Source: Streptomonospora wellingtoniae
GTDB taxonomy: Bacteria; Actinomycetota; Actinomycetes; Streptosporangiales; Streptosporangiaceae
DNA: 64,000 bases
Reading direction: 5' to 3'
NCBI RefSeq assembly: GCF_031845375.1
Contig: NZ_JAVREK010000012.1
Span: 1-64,000, forward strand
Below, in pieces: positions 33,431 through 41,770 of the stretch; the first letter of the stretch is position 1; every line of letters begins with the position of its first letter. A model generated the notes under the pieces. It was not told where the DNA came from and did no database searches. It was given only the letters and a program-made list of their open reading frames with translations. The position numbers and the translations under genes are program-made.

Positions 33431-33653
33431 CGGAATTCTGCTCTCTCAATGTCGGGGGGGAGGGGGTAGCCGGACTCGACCGCGCAAGCCATGTCTGAGG
33501 GAAACTTTACGGGTCCGCTCCTGTGCGTAGGGCGACTTCGGGAAACAACTTCCTCCGGATCCGCGTCCGCGCCGCAGTCGGCGGCGCGGAATCGCCGGGC
33601 GCCGTCGCAGGCGGGGTTCCGGGTGACGAGCGGACCGAAGGGAGTGAGCGCAG

Positions 33654-34048
33654 ATGGCAGGTACCGCGGGCGCTTCGCCGCGCGTGCTGTCTCTGTCATG
33701 GGGCCGCTTGGAGATCGCCGGCGCCGGTTCGGCGCCGGGCCGCGACGGCCCGGCGCCGACGACCGTGGGCACGGACTTCGAGCTCTTCCCCGGCGGCGGG
33801 CGCGCCTGGCACTGGAGCCAGACCGGCACCGCCCACCACCCCGGCATCCAGCCCGCCGCCGTCGAGGAGCTACTGGACTTCGGCCGCGGCGGTGGTCCTC
33901 CTCCCCCGCGGCACGCACGGCCGCCTGGAGGTCGACCCGCGCACCCTCGACCTGCTGCGGTCCCGCTCGGCCGAGGTGCACACCGCCGAGACCACCGAGG
34001 CCGTCCGCATCTACAACCGCCTCGCCGCGGCCGGGCCGGTCGGCCAAC
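33654..34048 (+). pseudogene. Frameshifted and 3'-truncated Mth938-domain gene
   Basis: From ATG 33654 (good GGGAG site) the frame encodes the N-terminal half of an Mth938-like protein (SWGRLEI, VGTDFELFPGGGRAWHW, GIQPAAVEELLDFG). An extra base near 33883-33886 shifts the frame; the second half continues in another frame as AVVLLPRGTHGRLEVDPRTL, ETTEAVRIYNRLAAAGPVG. Intact homologues end a few residues later in a short GLFHSTC-like tail, which is missing. The frame instead runs into the antisense of a convergent gene that is also cut at this point. A deletion joining the two is the simplest explanation. The function of Mth938 proteins in bacteria is unknown. Confidence 0.75.
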
Positions 34049-34470
34049 AGGCGCTGCGCGCTGCGCAGCCAGGCTGGCGGCGGCCGGTCCAGGGCCAGGG
34101 TGAACAGCCGCTCCAGGGAGGCCGGCCCTTGGGGCACGGACTCGATCACGGTCACCCACACCGGGATGCCGGCCGCACGCAGCCGGCGGACGTCCAGCTC
34201 GCGGTTCTCCTCCTTGTTGGCCACCACCAGGCCGGGGTCCAGTGCCGCGATCGCGCGGCGGTCGGGGTTCTTCGTGCCGCGCACGCGTGCGGCCCCGAGC
34301 CCCGGCGGGTGCGTGCACCACTGCGTCGCACCGACCAGCACGTCCGGCGCATCGGCTGCGAGCGCCTCGGTGAGCGAGGGCACAAGCGAGACGACCCGCC
34401 GCGGAGGGAGGTCGAGTACCACCGCCGCGCCGGTGTCGTCGAGGAGCACCCGCCGCGCGCGTCCGGTCAC
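34049..34470 (-). pseudogene. 3'-truncated helical-backbone metal receptor (BtuF-like) gene
   Basis: GTG 34470 overlaps the sigma-factor stop (GTGA) and starts about 140 residues of a periplasmic-binding-like protein: PPRRVVSLVPSLTEALAA, VLVGATQWCTHPPG, KNPDRRAIAALDPGLVVANKEENR and WVTVIESVPQGPASLERLF, the pattern of cobalamin/metal-receptor proteins without a signal peptide. At about 34049 homology stops at LRSAQRLLADRP, roughly half the family length. The open frame then reads antisense to the Mth938 gene down to 33427, giving an artificial 347-residue chimera. The family role in actinomycetes is unclear. Confidence 0.7.
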
Positions 34471-35741
34471 ACCGGCCCCTCCCGCGCCGCCCGGCCGCCG
34501 GCCGCTCCGGTGCGGGCGGCCCGCTCCAACAGGAGGCCGCGCTCGCGTTCGTTGGCGGTCAGCGACGCCGCCCGCGCGAACTCCGCGGCGGCCTCGTCCG
34601 TGCGGCCCAGCGCTTCCAGCAGGTCGGCACGCACGCTGGGCAGCAGGTGGTAATCGCGCAGGGCGGGCACGCCGGCCAACTCCTCCACGAGGACCAGGCC
34701 CGCTTCCGGACCGCGGGCGCGGGAGACCGCGACCGCCCGGTTCAGCGCGACCACCGGCGAGGGCTGCACCTCCAGCAGCAGCCCGTAGAGGGAGGCGATC
34801 GCCGTCCAGTCGGTGTCCGCATAGGACCCGGCTCCGGCGTGGCATGCGGCGATCGCGGCCTGCAGGGCGTAGGGCCCCCTCCCGGCGCGCCGCAGCGACG
34901 CGAATCCGCGGTGGATCAGCAGCCGGTCCCACTTGGCGCGGTTCTGGCCGGCCAGCAGCACCGGCGCGCCGTCGGGACCGGTGCGGGCCGCGGTGCGGGA
35001 GGCCTGGAGCTCCAGGAGCGCCGCCAGCCCGTGCACCTCGGGCTCGTCGGGCATCAATCCGGCCAGCACCCGGGCCAGGCGCAGCGCGTCCTCGCAGAGT
35101 CCCGGCCGTACGAGGTCGTCGCCCGCGGTGGCCGAGTAGCCCTCGTTGAACACCAGGTAGACCACCTCCAGCACCGAGTCCAGGCGCTCAGAGCGCGCGG
35201 CGCCGCCAGGGACCTCGAAGGGGACCCCCGCCGCGGCCAGCGTGCGCTTGGCGCGCACGATGCGCTGCGCGACGGTCGGCTCGGCGGCCAGGAAGGCGCG
35301 GGCGATCTCGCGTGTGGTCAGCCCGCCCAGCAGGCGCAGGGTGAGCGCGACCCGCGCCTCGGCGGACAGCACGGGGTGGCAGGCGGTGAAGATCAGCCGG
35401 AGCAGGTCGTCGTCGATGTCGTCATCATCGGGCGGCTCGGCGGGAGGCCGGTCCTCCAGCGCCCGGCCGACCTCGGCCAGCTTGCGGGAGTAGGTCTCCC
35501 GGCGGCGGACCAGGTCGACGGCGCGGTGCTTGGCGGTGGCCGTGAGCCAGGCACCCGGCTTGTCCGGGATGCCCGACTCCGGCCACTGCTCCAGCGCGGC
35601 GACAACGGCGTCCTGCGCGATCTCCTCTGCGATGCCGACATCGCGCACGATGCGCGCGACGCCGGCGATGATCCGCGCGGACTCGATGCGGAAGACCGTC
35701 TCGACCGCTTCCGCCGTGCTCACCGCGCTGGCCGTGCCCAT
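34467..35741 (-). CDS. ECF sigma factor, ECF42 type with C-terminal helical domain
   Basis: A 424-residue sigma factor. Sigma region 2 (~15-85, EEIAQDAVVAALEQWPESGIP and AWLTATAKHRAVDLVRR) and region 4 (~115-170, LTLRLLGGLTTREIARAFL and TVAQRIVRAKRTL) are followed by a long C-terminal TPR-like extension of ~230 residues with VVYLVFNEGYSAT, LLHRGFAS-type and LALNRAVAV motifs. This is the ECF42 group, which has no anti-sigma factor and is linked to DGPF proteins; one is encoded directly upstream. The C-terminal extension is needed for activity in characterised members. The next gene, a truncated metal receptor, overlaps its stop. Confidence 0.92.
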   Translation of the reverse strand: MGTASAVSTAEAVETVFRIESARIIAGVARIVRDVGIAEEIAQDAVVAALEQWPESGIPDKPGAWLTATAKHRAVDLVRRRETYSRKLAEVGRALEDRPPAEPPDDDDIDDDLLRLIFTACHPVLSAEARVALTLRLLGGLTTREIARAFLAAEPTVAQRIVRAKRTLAAAGVPFEVPGGAARSERLDSVLEVVYLVFNEGYSATAGDDLVRPGLCEDALRLARVLAGLMPDEPEVHGLAALLELQASRTAARTGPDGAPVLLAGQNRAKWDRLLIHRGFASLRRAGRGPYALQAAIAACHAGAGSYADTDWTAIASLYGLLLEVQPSPVVALNRAVAVSRARGPEAGLVLVEELAGVPALRDYHLLPSVRADLLEALGRTDEAAAEFARAASLTANERERGLLLERAARTGAAGGRAAREGPV

Positions 35742-35786
35742 GCCGCCATCTCAGCAGGGGCGCACGCGCGCGGCAAGCCGGTGCGC

Positions 35787-36146
35787 TCAGTCCTCGGCGA
35801 TCTCGCGGACCTCGACCGTGGTGCCGGGCTCGTACCGGCCCTGCACCTCCAGGAAACGGCGGGTCCACTCCAGCGCCTCGGCCTTGTCCTTGGCCTGGAT
35901 GACGGTGTAGCCGCCGACGACCTCCTTGCTCTCGGTGAAAGGGCCGTCGGTGTACTCGGCCCGGCCGTCGACCCAGGCGACCCGGGTCGCCTCGGACGTC
36001 GGGGCGAGCTCGGCCATGTCCAGCACGACGCCCGCCTTGGTGATCTCCTCGTACAGCTCGGCCATACGCTGCTGCAGCTCGGGGGCGGGCGGCTCGGCGG
36101 GGCGGTTCCGCTCGTCGTGGCGGCTGATCGACAGGAAGCGCGGCAT
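35787..36146 (-). CDS. YCII-related DGPF-domain protein
   Basis: A 119-residue protein with the diagnostic YTDGPFTESKEVVGGYTVI segment (~65-83) after an N-terminal ferredoxin-like YCII fold (MPRFLSISRHDE). DGPF proteins are the standard partners and likely targets of ECF42 sigma factors, and this one lies 45 bases before such a gene on the same strand. The biochemical role is unknown; they have been connected with stress and antibiotic responses. The start is ATG 36146 after GAGGAGAG. Confidence 0.93.
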   Translation of the reverse strand: MPRFLSISRHDERNRPAEPPAPELQQRMAELYEEITKAGVVLDMAELAPTSEATRVAWVDGRAEYTDGPFTESKEVVGGYTVIQAKDKAEALEWTRRFLEVQGRYEPGTTVEVREIAED

Positions 36147-36229
36147 GGTCTCTCCTCGGTTCGCGTTCGGCGGGGGGCTCTCCCCCCGCCCCTCACCCTG
36201 TACGTCGAACGACCGCCCGCCGGATCGAC

Positions 36230-36248
36230 ACCCGCGCGCGGGTTTTTT
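36230..36248 (+). terminator. GC hairpin followed by six T residues
   Basis: ACCCGCGCGCGGGT (36230-36243) is self-complementary and is followed by a T-run to 36248, the only classical intrinsic terminator I noticed here. It points in the plus direction although both genes to its left run the other way. It may insulate the downstream gene from antisense transcription, or be a spurious match. Confidence 0.4.
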
Positions 36249-36341
36249 CCGGGGCGGTTTCCGCCGGTCCGCGGCGGACCGCCGGCGAGGCGGCCTCGCT
36301 GCCTACTCTGGGAGGACGACGGTCGACACCACGGGAGCCCT

Positions 36342-37349
36342 ATGGCCGACGATTCCGGCAGGACCGCTCGCCGAGCGAGCGAGGGCGGCCGGTCCCCCCG
36401 GGACCTCGATCGCCACGTGGACGGGATCGGGCACATGCGCGAGGCGGTCGATCGCCTCGTGGCCCATGACAGCCGCCACGGCGGAGACGCGATCGCTCCC
36501 GCCGCCGTGCGCGTCTGGCGCGATGCGCAGCGGCGGTTGGCATCCGGTGCCGTCCCCGGACCCTACCGGCGGGACTATCTGGCCTCCGTGGCCGAGGTGG
36601 CCGAACTCGCCGGGTGGCTGCTGTTCGACGCCGACAGGCAGCAGGCCGCGCGCGCGGCGACGCTGGAGGCCCGCGTGCTCGCGCGCCATGCCGGCGACCG
36701 CTCGATGGAGCGGTTCGCGCTGACGAACCTGGCGCTGCAGACCGTCGAGGCCGGCCTCCCCGGGGATTCGCTGTGTATAGCGGACGAGCTGCTGACCCAG
36801 CCCCGGATTCCACCCCGGGTCGCACTGCTGGCACGCATCCGCCGGGGAAGGGCGCTGGCACGGATGGGCGACGGCGGGCGTGCCGCGAACGAGCTCGGGC
36901 GTGCGCGTGCGGCCCTGAGCGACTCGCTCACGAGCCGGGATCCGACGTGGACATGGTGGGTCGACGACGGCGAGCTGAGCGGGCACGAAGGTGAGGCGCT
37001 GCTCGCCTTGGATGACGCCGGTGCGGCTCTGCCGAAACTCGAACACGCGGCGGCGGCCGCCGCCGCGTTCCACCCGGACGGCAGGGCGGCCCTCCACCAC
37101 CAGGTGTCCCTGCTGCGTGCCTACACCGCGGCTCGGGCGTGGCCGGAGTGCGAATCGATCCTCGCGGCCCTGCCACCGAAGGTGGAGTCGGTCGGCTCCG
37201 GCCGCAACCGCCGCCGTCTCCGGAGGGCCCTCCGCGCCGTGCTGTCGGAGCCGGGCGCGCCGGGGTGGCTGGCGGAGCTGGCACGGGACGCGGCCGAGGT
37301 TCCCGCGCCGTCCGGCGCTCTTGTGGCCGGCTGGTGCGATGGCGAATAA
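36342..37349 (+). CDS. Alpha-helical repeat protein, resembling an XRE-regulator C-terminal domain without its HTH
   Basis: A 335-residue, mostly helical protein (RDLDRHVDGIGHMREAVDRLVAHDSRHGG, then repeated Ala/Leu/Arg helices). The pattern resembles the TPR-like C-terminal part of Streptomyces-type XRE regulators, where a short-acyl or peptide ligand is thought to bind, but no N-terminal DNA-binding helix-turn-helix is present. ATG 36342 follows GGGAG; the 900-residue frame reading in from 34647 is antisense shadow of the sigma gene. It lies 12 bases before the MFS gene, so they are probably co-transcribed. The identification is tentative. Confidence 0.65.
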   Translation: MADDSGRTARRASEGGRSPRDLDRHVDGIGHMREAVDRLVAHDSRHGGDAIAPAAVRVWRDAQRRLASGAVPGPYRRDYLASVAEVAELAGWLLFDADRQQAARAATLEARVLARHAGDRSMERFALTNLALQTVEAGLPGDSLCIADELLTQPRIPPRVALLARIRRGRALARMGDGGRAANELGRARAALSDSLTSRDPTWTWWVDDGELSGHEGEALLALDDAGAALPKLEHAAAAAAAFHPDGRAALHHQVSLLRAYTAARAWPECESILAALPPKVESVGSGRNRRRLRRALRAVLSEPGAPGWLAELARDAAEVPAPSGALVAGWCDGE

Positions 37350-37361
37350 TCGGCGCTCGTC

Positions 37362-38726
37362 GTGTCCAACAGGAGAAGGTCCCGCCGCCCGCCGAGGCCA
37401 GGCGCAGCCCCCGCCGATCGGGGCGCGCCCGGCGGCCGCGTAGGCGGCGCAGCCGGCCTCGGGCGGGATTTCCGCCGCTTCTGGGGCGGCGCGCTCTCCA
37501 GCAACCTCGCCGACGGCACCATGCTCACGGCGCTGCCGATGGCGGCGGCGACGCTCACCGACGACCCGCTCCAGGTCTCCGGGCTGGCGATTGCGCGGTT
37601 CCTGCCATGGCTGCTGTTCGGGCTGCTCGCGGGCGTCGTCGTGGACCGCGCGGACCGCGTGCGGCTGATGGCCGCGGCCAACACGGTGCGGTGCTGCGCG
37701 CTCGCGCTGCTGGCCGTCCTGGTCGCCACGGGGCAGGCCACCGTCTGGGGGCTGTACGCCGTCATGTTCGCCGCGATGCTCTGCGAGGTGTTCTACGACC
37801 TCTCGGGGCGGGCCGCACTGCCCGACGTGGTGCCCGCGGGGACCCTGGACCGGGCCAACGGCCGGCTGGAGGGCGGCAAGCTCGTCGCCGAGCAGTTCGC
37901 CGGAGCCTCCGTGGCCGGTCTGCTCTTCGCCGTCGCGGCGGCGCTGCCGCTGGCCCTCAACGCGGGCGCCTACCTGGTGGGCGCGCTCGTGCTGCTGGGC
38001 CTGCCGGCGGCGGTGCGCCGCCCGGCGGGACCGGGGAGGGCCGCACGCGCCGGCGCCGGCGGCGGCCTCCGGTCGGTCGCCGCCGATCTGGGAGTGGGAC
38101 TGGGCGCTGTGTTCGGCAGGCGCGGGCTCCGCACCGTCGCACTGCTGCTCGCGCTGGTGAACGCGGCGATGATGGCCCAGTCGGCCGTCCTCGTCCTGCT
38201 GGTCCAGGACCACTTCGGTGTTCCCGAGGCCCTCTACGGACTCTTCCTGTCGTCCGCGGCGGCGGGCGGAGTGCTCGGCGCCGCCTCGGCCGACGGGCTG
38301 GTCCGCCGCCTGGGGAGGTTCGCCACCTGCGCGCTGGCCTTCGCCGCGCTGGGAGCGCTCTCGGCGTCCTTCGCGCTCTCCCCCGGCGCTGTGACCGGCG
38401 GGCTGGCGTGGTGCGCCCTCGCCTTCGCCGCGGCCGTGGTCAACGTGGTCACGGCGGGGATCTGGCAGCTGGTGGTGCCGGGCGCGCTGCTGGGCCGCGC
38501 GCTGTCGTGCATCCGGACCGCGGGGGCGAGCGCGGCGCCGCTGGGCGCCGCGCTCGGCGGGCTGCTAGGGCGCGTCGACCTCCGGCTGCCGTCCCTGGCC
38601 GCGGGCAGCGCGATCGTGCTCGGCACGGCGCTGGCAGCACCGGCACTGCGCCTGCTCTCCCGCAGCGCCGACGCGGCCGAGCGCGAGGCGACGGCGGCGC
38701 TGGACGGCCTCCCGCCCGGCGGATGA
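37362..38726 (+). CDS. MFS transporter (drug-efflux-like, 12 helices)
   Basis: A 454-residue major facilitator protein. A ~30-residue Arg/Pro-rich N-terminus precedes FWGGALSSNLADGTMLTALPMAA and the loop 2-3 motif LLAGVVVDRADRVRLM, followed by twelve hydrophobic helices and a central cytoplasmic loop (~205-225). The sequence fits the MFS_3/enterobactin-exporter-like group that moves drugs, macrolides or siderophores. The start is GTG 37362, without a clear ribosome site, which suggests coupling to the helical-repeat gene 12 bases upstream. An HxlR regulator gene follows 112 bases later with its own promoter. Confidence 0.9.
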   Translation: MSNRRRSRRPPRPGAAPADRGAPGGRVGGAAGLGRDFRRFWGGALSSNLADGTMLTALPMAAATLTDDPLQVSGLAIARFLPWLLFGLLAGVVVDRADRVRLMAAANTVRCCALALLAVLVATGQATVWGLYAVMFAAMLCEVFYDLSGRAALPDVVPAGTLDRANGRLEGGKLVAEQFAGASVAGLLFAVAAALPLALNAGAYLVGALVLLGLPAAVRRPAGPGRAARAGAGGGLRSVAADLGVGLGAVFGRRGLRTVALLLALVNAAMMAQSAVLVLLVQDHFGVPEALYGLFLSSAAAGGVLGAASADGLVRRLGRFATCALAFAALGALSASFALSPGAVTGGLAWCALAFAAAVVNVVTAGIWQLVVPGALLGRALSCIRTAGASAAPLGAALGGLLGRVDLRLPSLAAGSAIVLGTALAAPALRLLSRSADAAEREATAALDGLPPGG

Positions 38727-38803
38727 GGGCGGCGGCGCGCGTTCTCGAGGGGCCCGGGCCCGCACAGCTCGGCGATGGCGACGGTTGGCGCTCTCGGCAC
38801 CCC

Positions 38804-38837
38804 TTGCCAATATCAGATTAGCTACTTATTTTAAGTA
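38804..38837 (+). promoter_or_regulatory. Promoter and HxlR-type operator giving a leaderless mRNA
   Basis: TTGCCA (38804-38809), a 17-base spacer and TATTTT (38827-38832) predict transcription starting near 38839, at the GTG start codon itself. The inverted repeat TACTTA-TTT-TAAGTA (38823-38837) covers the -10, matching TACT/AGTA-type sites of HxlR regulators and implying autorepression. Confidence 0.7.
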
Positions 38838-38838
38838 T

Positions 38839-39261
38839 GTGGCTAACTCAGCGATTGCCGGAGACTGCGGCGCCGGAGCCCCGGACGCCGCGCCCTCCCA
38901 CGTTTCCCATGACCAGGACTGCGACGTCTTCCAAGAGGTGCTGGAGCTCGTCGGGCGCCGCTGGATGGGGGTGATCCTGCTCGCCGGAGCGCGCGGAGCG
39001 CAGCGCTTCAGCGAGTACCGCAGGTTCATCGGCGGCATCTCCGACCGGATGCTCTCCCAGCGGCTGAAGGAACTGGAGTCGTTGGGCCTGCTTGAACGCG
39101 AGGTGGTACCCACGACCCCGGTGCAGATCCTCTACCGGCCCTCGCCGCGCGGGCGGGGCCTGCTGGATGCCCTGGAGCCGCTGGTGAGCTGGGGCCACGA
39201 GCACCGCGACGGCGGCGGCCCGGCGCACGCGGGCGCCGGGAGCGGCGGCCCGCGGGACTGA
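38839..39261 (+). CDS. HxlR-family (possibly thiol-responsive) regulator
   Basis: A 140-residue HxlR regulator with the winged helix DVFQEVLELVGRRWMGVILLAGARGAQRFSEYRRFIGGISDRMLSQRLKELESLGLLEREV. Cys28, just before the DVFQ helix, occupies the position of the conserved redox-sensing Cys in YodB/HypR-type members; a further Cys is at residue 10. GTG 38839 was chosen because it coincides with the predicted transcription start; an upstream TTG (38785) would lie before the promoter. It probably represses itself and perhaps the MFS gene. Redox or quinone sensing is inference from the Cys. Confidence 0.85.
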   Translation: MANSAIAGDCGAGAPDAAPSHVSHDQDCDVFQEVLELVGRRWMGVILLAGARGAQRFSEYRRFIGGISDRMLSQRLKELESLGLLEREVVPTTPVQILYRPSPRGRGLLDALEPLVSWGHEHRDGGGPAHAGAGSGGPRD

Positions 39262-39318
39262 GGAACCCCGCGACCCCGTCCTCGGAGAAGAACTCCTCGC
39301 TGCGCCGCGCCGGGGGCA

Positions 39319-40461
39319 CTACCGCGCCCCTTCCGCCGCGCCGCCGGACCCGGCCGGCGGCGCCTGGGCGGGGGCGGTGCTGTCCAGGACCGCGGTCAGC
39401 GCGGGGTCGACACCCTGCTCCTGCGCCACGGCGCGCAGCTCAGCGCGCACTTCGGCCGAGAGCGGGACGCCGTGGACGCGGCGGTGCTCGGCGCGCTCCG
39501 CTTCGGGTTCGCCGGGCAGGTACACGCGCTCGTGGCCTTCGGCCGCGGGCAGCGCCGCCACCTCGTCGGCCAGGCGGCCCACCCGCGCGGCGAACTCCTC
39601 CTGCGGCTGGAACACGGCCGGGCTCATCGCCAGGAAGAAGTGGCCGAGGCCCTGGGGGTGATCGTCGTTGTCGTAGAGCGGGGGGATGTGCGGGCCGTGG
39701 AGGGATCCCGAGAACAGCGCGGACAGCACCTCCACCAGCAGCGCCAGCCCCGACCCCTTGGGCCCGCCCACCGGCAGGACGCTGCCGGCGAGCGCCGCCG
39801 CGGGGTCGGTCGTGGGCCGGCCCTCGCCGTCCAGTGCCCACCCCAGCGGGATCTCCTGCCCGTTCTTGCCGGCGAGGATGATCTTGCCCTTGGCGACGTG
39901 GCTGGTGGCCATGTCGAAGACGATGTCGGGCCGGCCGTCGGGTGCGGGCACGGCGTAGGAGACGGGGTTCGTGCCGAAGTAGGGGTCCTTGGCGCCCCAC
40001 GGGGCCATCGAGGCGGGCGCGCTGGTGGTCGCCAGGGCGACGAGTCCCTCGCGGGCGGCCGCGGCGGTGTAGTGCGCGAGCATCCCGCAGTGGTTGGAGT
40101 TGCGGACACCGACCATGCCCACCCCGGTCACGGCGGCCTTGTCCACGGCGGTGCGCATGCCGTGCTCGGCGGCGACGATCCCGGGACCGTTTCCGCCGTC
40201 CAGCAGCGCGCTTACCGGCGTCTCGGTCACGACCCGGCGCCGCGGACGGGCGGTGACCAGGCCGCGGCGGAGGCGGTGGACGTAGACCGCGGTGCGGCTG
40301 ACCCCGTGGGAGTCCACTCCGCGAAGGTCGGCCTCGACCAGATGGCGGGCCGTCGCCGCCGCGTCGTCGCCGCTCATCCCGGCTGCGGCGAAGATCGCGG
40401 CGGCCAGGTCGCGCAGTCCGCCGGGCTCGACGCCCGGCAGATCCCCGTTGCGGACGGTCAT
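39319..40461 (-). CDS. Malate/L-lactate/ureidoglycolate dehydrogenase-type (Ldh2) oxidoreductase
   Basis: A 380-residue NAD(P)-dependent enzyme of the Ldh2/MdH2/DpkA family, distinct from Rossmann lactate dehydrogenases. Motifs are VEADLRGVDSHGVSR (~42-56), VGVRNSNHCGMLAHYT with the catalytic His (~118-133), FGTNPVSYAVP and GGPKGSGLALLVEVL. Substrates in the family include malate, 2,3-diketogulonate, sulfolactate and ureidoglycolate. The neighbours (TctC-type binding protein, GntR/FCD regulator, enolase-superfamily relic, SDR, FAH) point to a sugar-acid or carboxylic-acid pathway. The start is ATG 40461. A 155-base gap follows the binding-protein gene on the same strand. Confidence 0.9.
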   Translation of the reverse strand: MTVRNGDLPGVEPGGLRDLAAAIFAAAGMSGDDAAATARHLVEADLRGVDSHGVSRTAVYVHRLRRGLVTARPRRRVVTETPVSALLDGGNGPGIVAAEHGMRTAVDKAAVTGVGMVGVRNSNHCGMLAHYTAAAAREGLVALATTSAPASMAPWGAKDPYFGTNPVSYAVPAPDGRPDIVFDMATSHVAKGKIILAGKNGQEIPLGWALDGEGRPTTDPAAALAGSVLPVGGPKGSGLALLVEVLSALFSGSLHGPHIPPLYDNDDHPQGLGHFFLAMSPAVFQPQEEFAARVGRLADEVAALPAAEGHERVYLPGEPEAERAEHRRVHGVPLSAEVRAELRAVAQEQGVDPALTAVLDSTAPAQAPPAGSGGAAEGAR

Positions 40462-40616
40462 GTGCGGCCCCCGCTTTCAGGTGGTGGTTTGGCGATCGAG
40501 GGTGTGCCGACGTTCACGCGCGGGCCGTCTCCCGGTCGGGAATGCGCCGCCGCAGCCGCCGGGCCAGGAGCGGCGTGCGGGCGCCGCGGTGGAGGGGCGT
40601 TGCCGCCCCGGCGGTA

Positions 40617-41670
40617 CTACTGGCGGGCCTGTTCGCCCCAGATGTACTTCTCGCCGATGCGTCGGGGGTCCGTGTCGTCCTGGTCGATCATCTTCCGGTA
40701 GGCCTCGGGGGCGCGGTAGTCGACCTCCAGCCCCTGCTGCCCGAGCCGGTCGATGTGCGCGGAGTCCGTGACGGCCTTGCGGCAGGCGGCGCTGAGGCGC
40801 CGTAGGAGCTTCGGGTCCAGCCCGGCCGGCCCGGCGATGCCGCGGGAGGACCAGGACTCCACGCCGCCGAACCCCGCCTCGGCCAGCGTCGGCACGTCGG
40901 GCAGATACCGCGAGCGCTCCGTGCTGTCCTTCATGACCGCCACGACCTTGAGGTCGCCGGCCTCGTGGGGAGCGGTCAGGCTCCCCGACGTTGGCGAAGA
41001 CGACGTCGGCGTTGCGTCCGAGCACGTCGGCGATCCCGTCGGAGGAGCCCTCGTTGTGCAGGACGTCGAACCTCGCCTTGTACCGGTCGGCCAGCCGCAG
41101 CGACGCGTAGTGGTCGTCGCTGCCTACGCCGGTGGAGGTGACGACCAGCGGGTATTCGGCGGCATGGCCCATGAGCCCGCCGATGTCGTCGAACCGGTCG
41201 TCGTCGGGGTGGATCGCCACGGCGCCGTAGTCGGTCACCTGGTTGGCGATGAAGGTGAAGGAGTCGGGGCCCACGTCCTGCCTGCCCAGGCGCGGATCGA
41301 GGTAGCCGGTCATGAAGTTCGGGGAGTTGACGAACCCCAGGGTGTATCCGTCCGGATCGGCCTGGACGATCTCGTTCCAGCCCGCCCATCCGCCGCCGCC
41401 GGGGCGGTTGACGATCTGGAGCTCGGCGCCGAGTTCCTGTTCCAGGAACGGCTGCAGGATGCGGGCGCCCTTGTCGGTACCGCCACCGGCGGCGTAGGCG
41501 ATGATCATCTGGATGGGCCGCTGGGGGTACTTTCCCTCACCGGCGGCCGCGCCGCATCCGGTCAGAAGGCCTCCGGCGGCGGCGCCGGCGATTCCCAGCC
41601 CACCCGCCCGCAGGAAGCCCCTGCGGCCGAGAACGGGGGGTCGCGGTGGTGGTGTTCGACTTTCGGGCAC
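40617..41670 (-). pseudogene. Tripartite tricarboxylate transporter binding protein (TctC/Bug) with frameshift
   Basis: The N-terminal part has a twin-arginine, lipobox signal (GRRGFLRAGG, LLTGC) and the Bug-family core YPQRPIQMIIAYAAGGGTDKGAR, NRPGGGGWAGWNE, then VFANVGE. An extra G in a GGGG run (CCCC on the plus strand, 40983-40986) shifts the frame; the rest continues in another frame as TAPHEAGDLKVVAVMKDSTERSRYLPDVPTLAEAGF and ends at 40617. The combined length (~350) is normal, so only one base is wrong, either a mutation or a homopolymer sequencing error. GTG 41670 follows AAGGAGG; ATG 41700 is an alternative. No TctA/TctB membrane genes are adjacent. Confidence 0.82.
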
Positions 41671-41770
41671 GCCAGATCTCGCCTCCTTGGAATGTGGCAT
41701 ACCTCGACCGAGGCGCCGTGTGGAAAGGCGGCGCGTGCAGCGGCGGGTGGAGCCGGCCTCCGGCGGGAGC

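Noticed and set aside
33427..34470. 347-residue minus-strand ORF spanning both broken genes
   Set aside because: Only the first ~140 residues match a protein family; the rest is the antisense of the Mth938 pseudogene, so the ORF is an artefact of the deletion.
39262..39318. Palindromic element expected in this and other short convergent gaps (25785-25869, 46081-46117, 48154-48270)
   Set aside because: No sequence similar to the 61-bp arms is present, so the element is not a universal feature of convergent ends.
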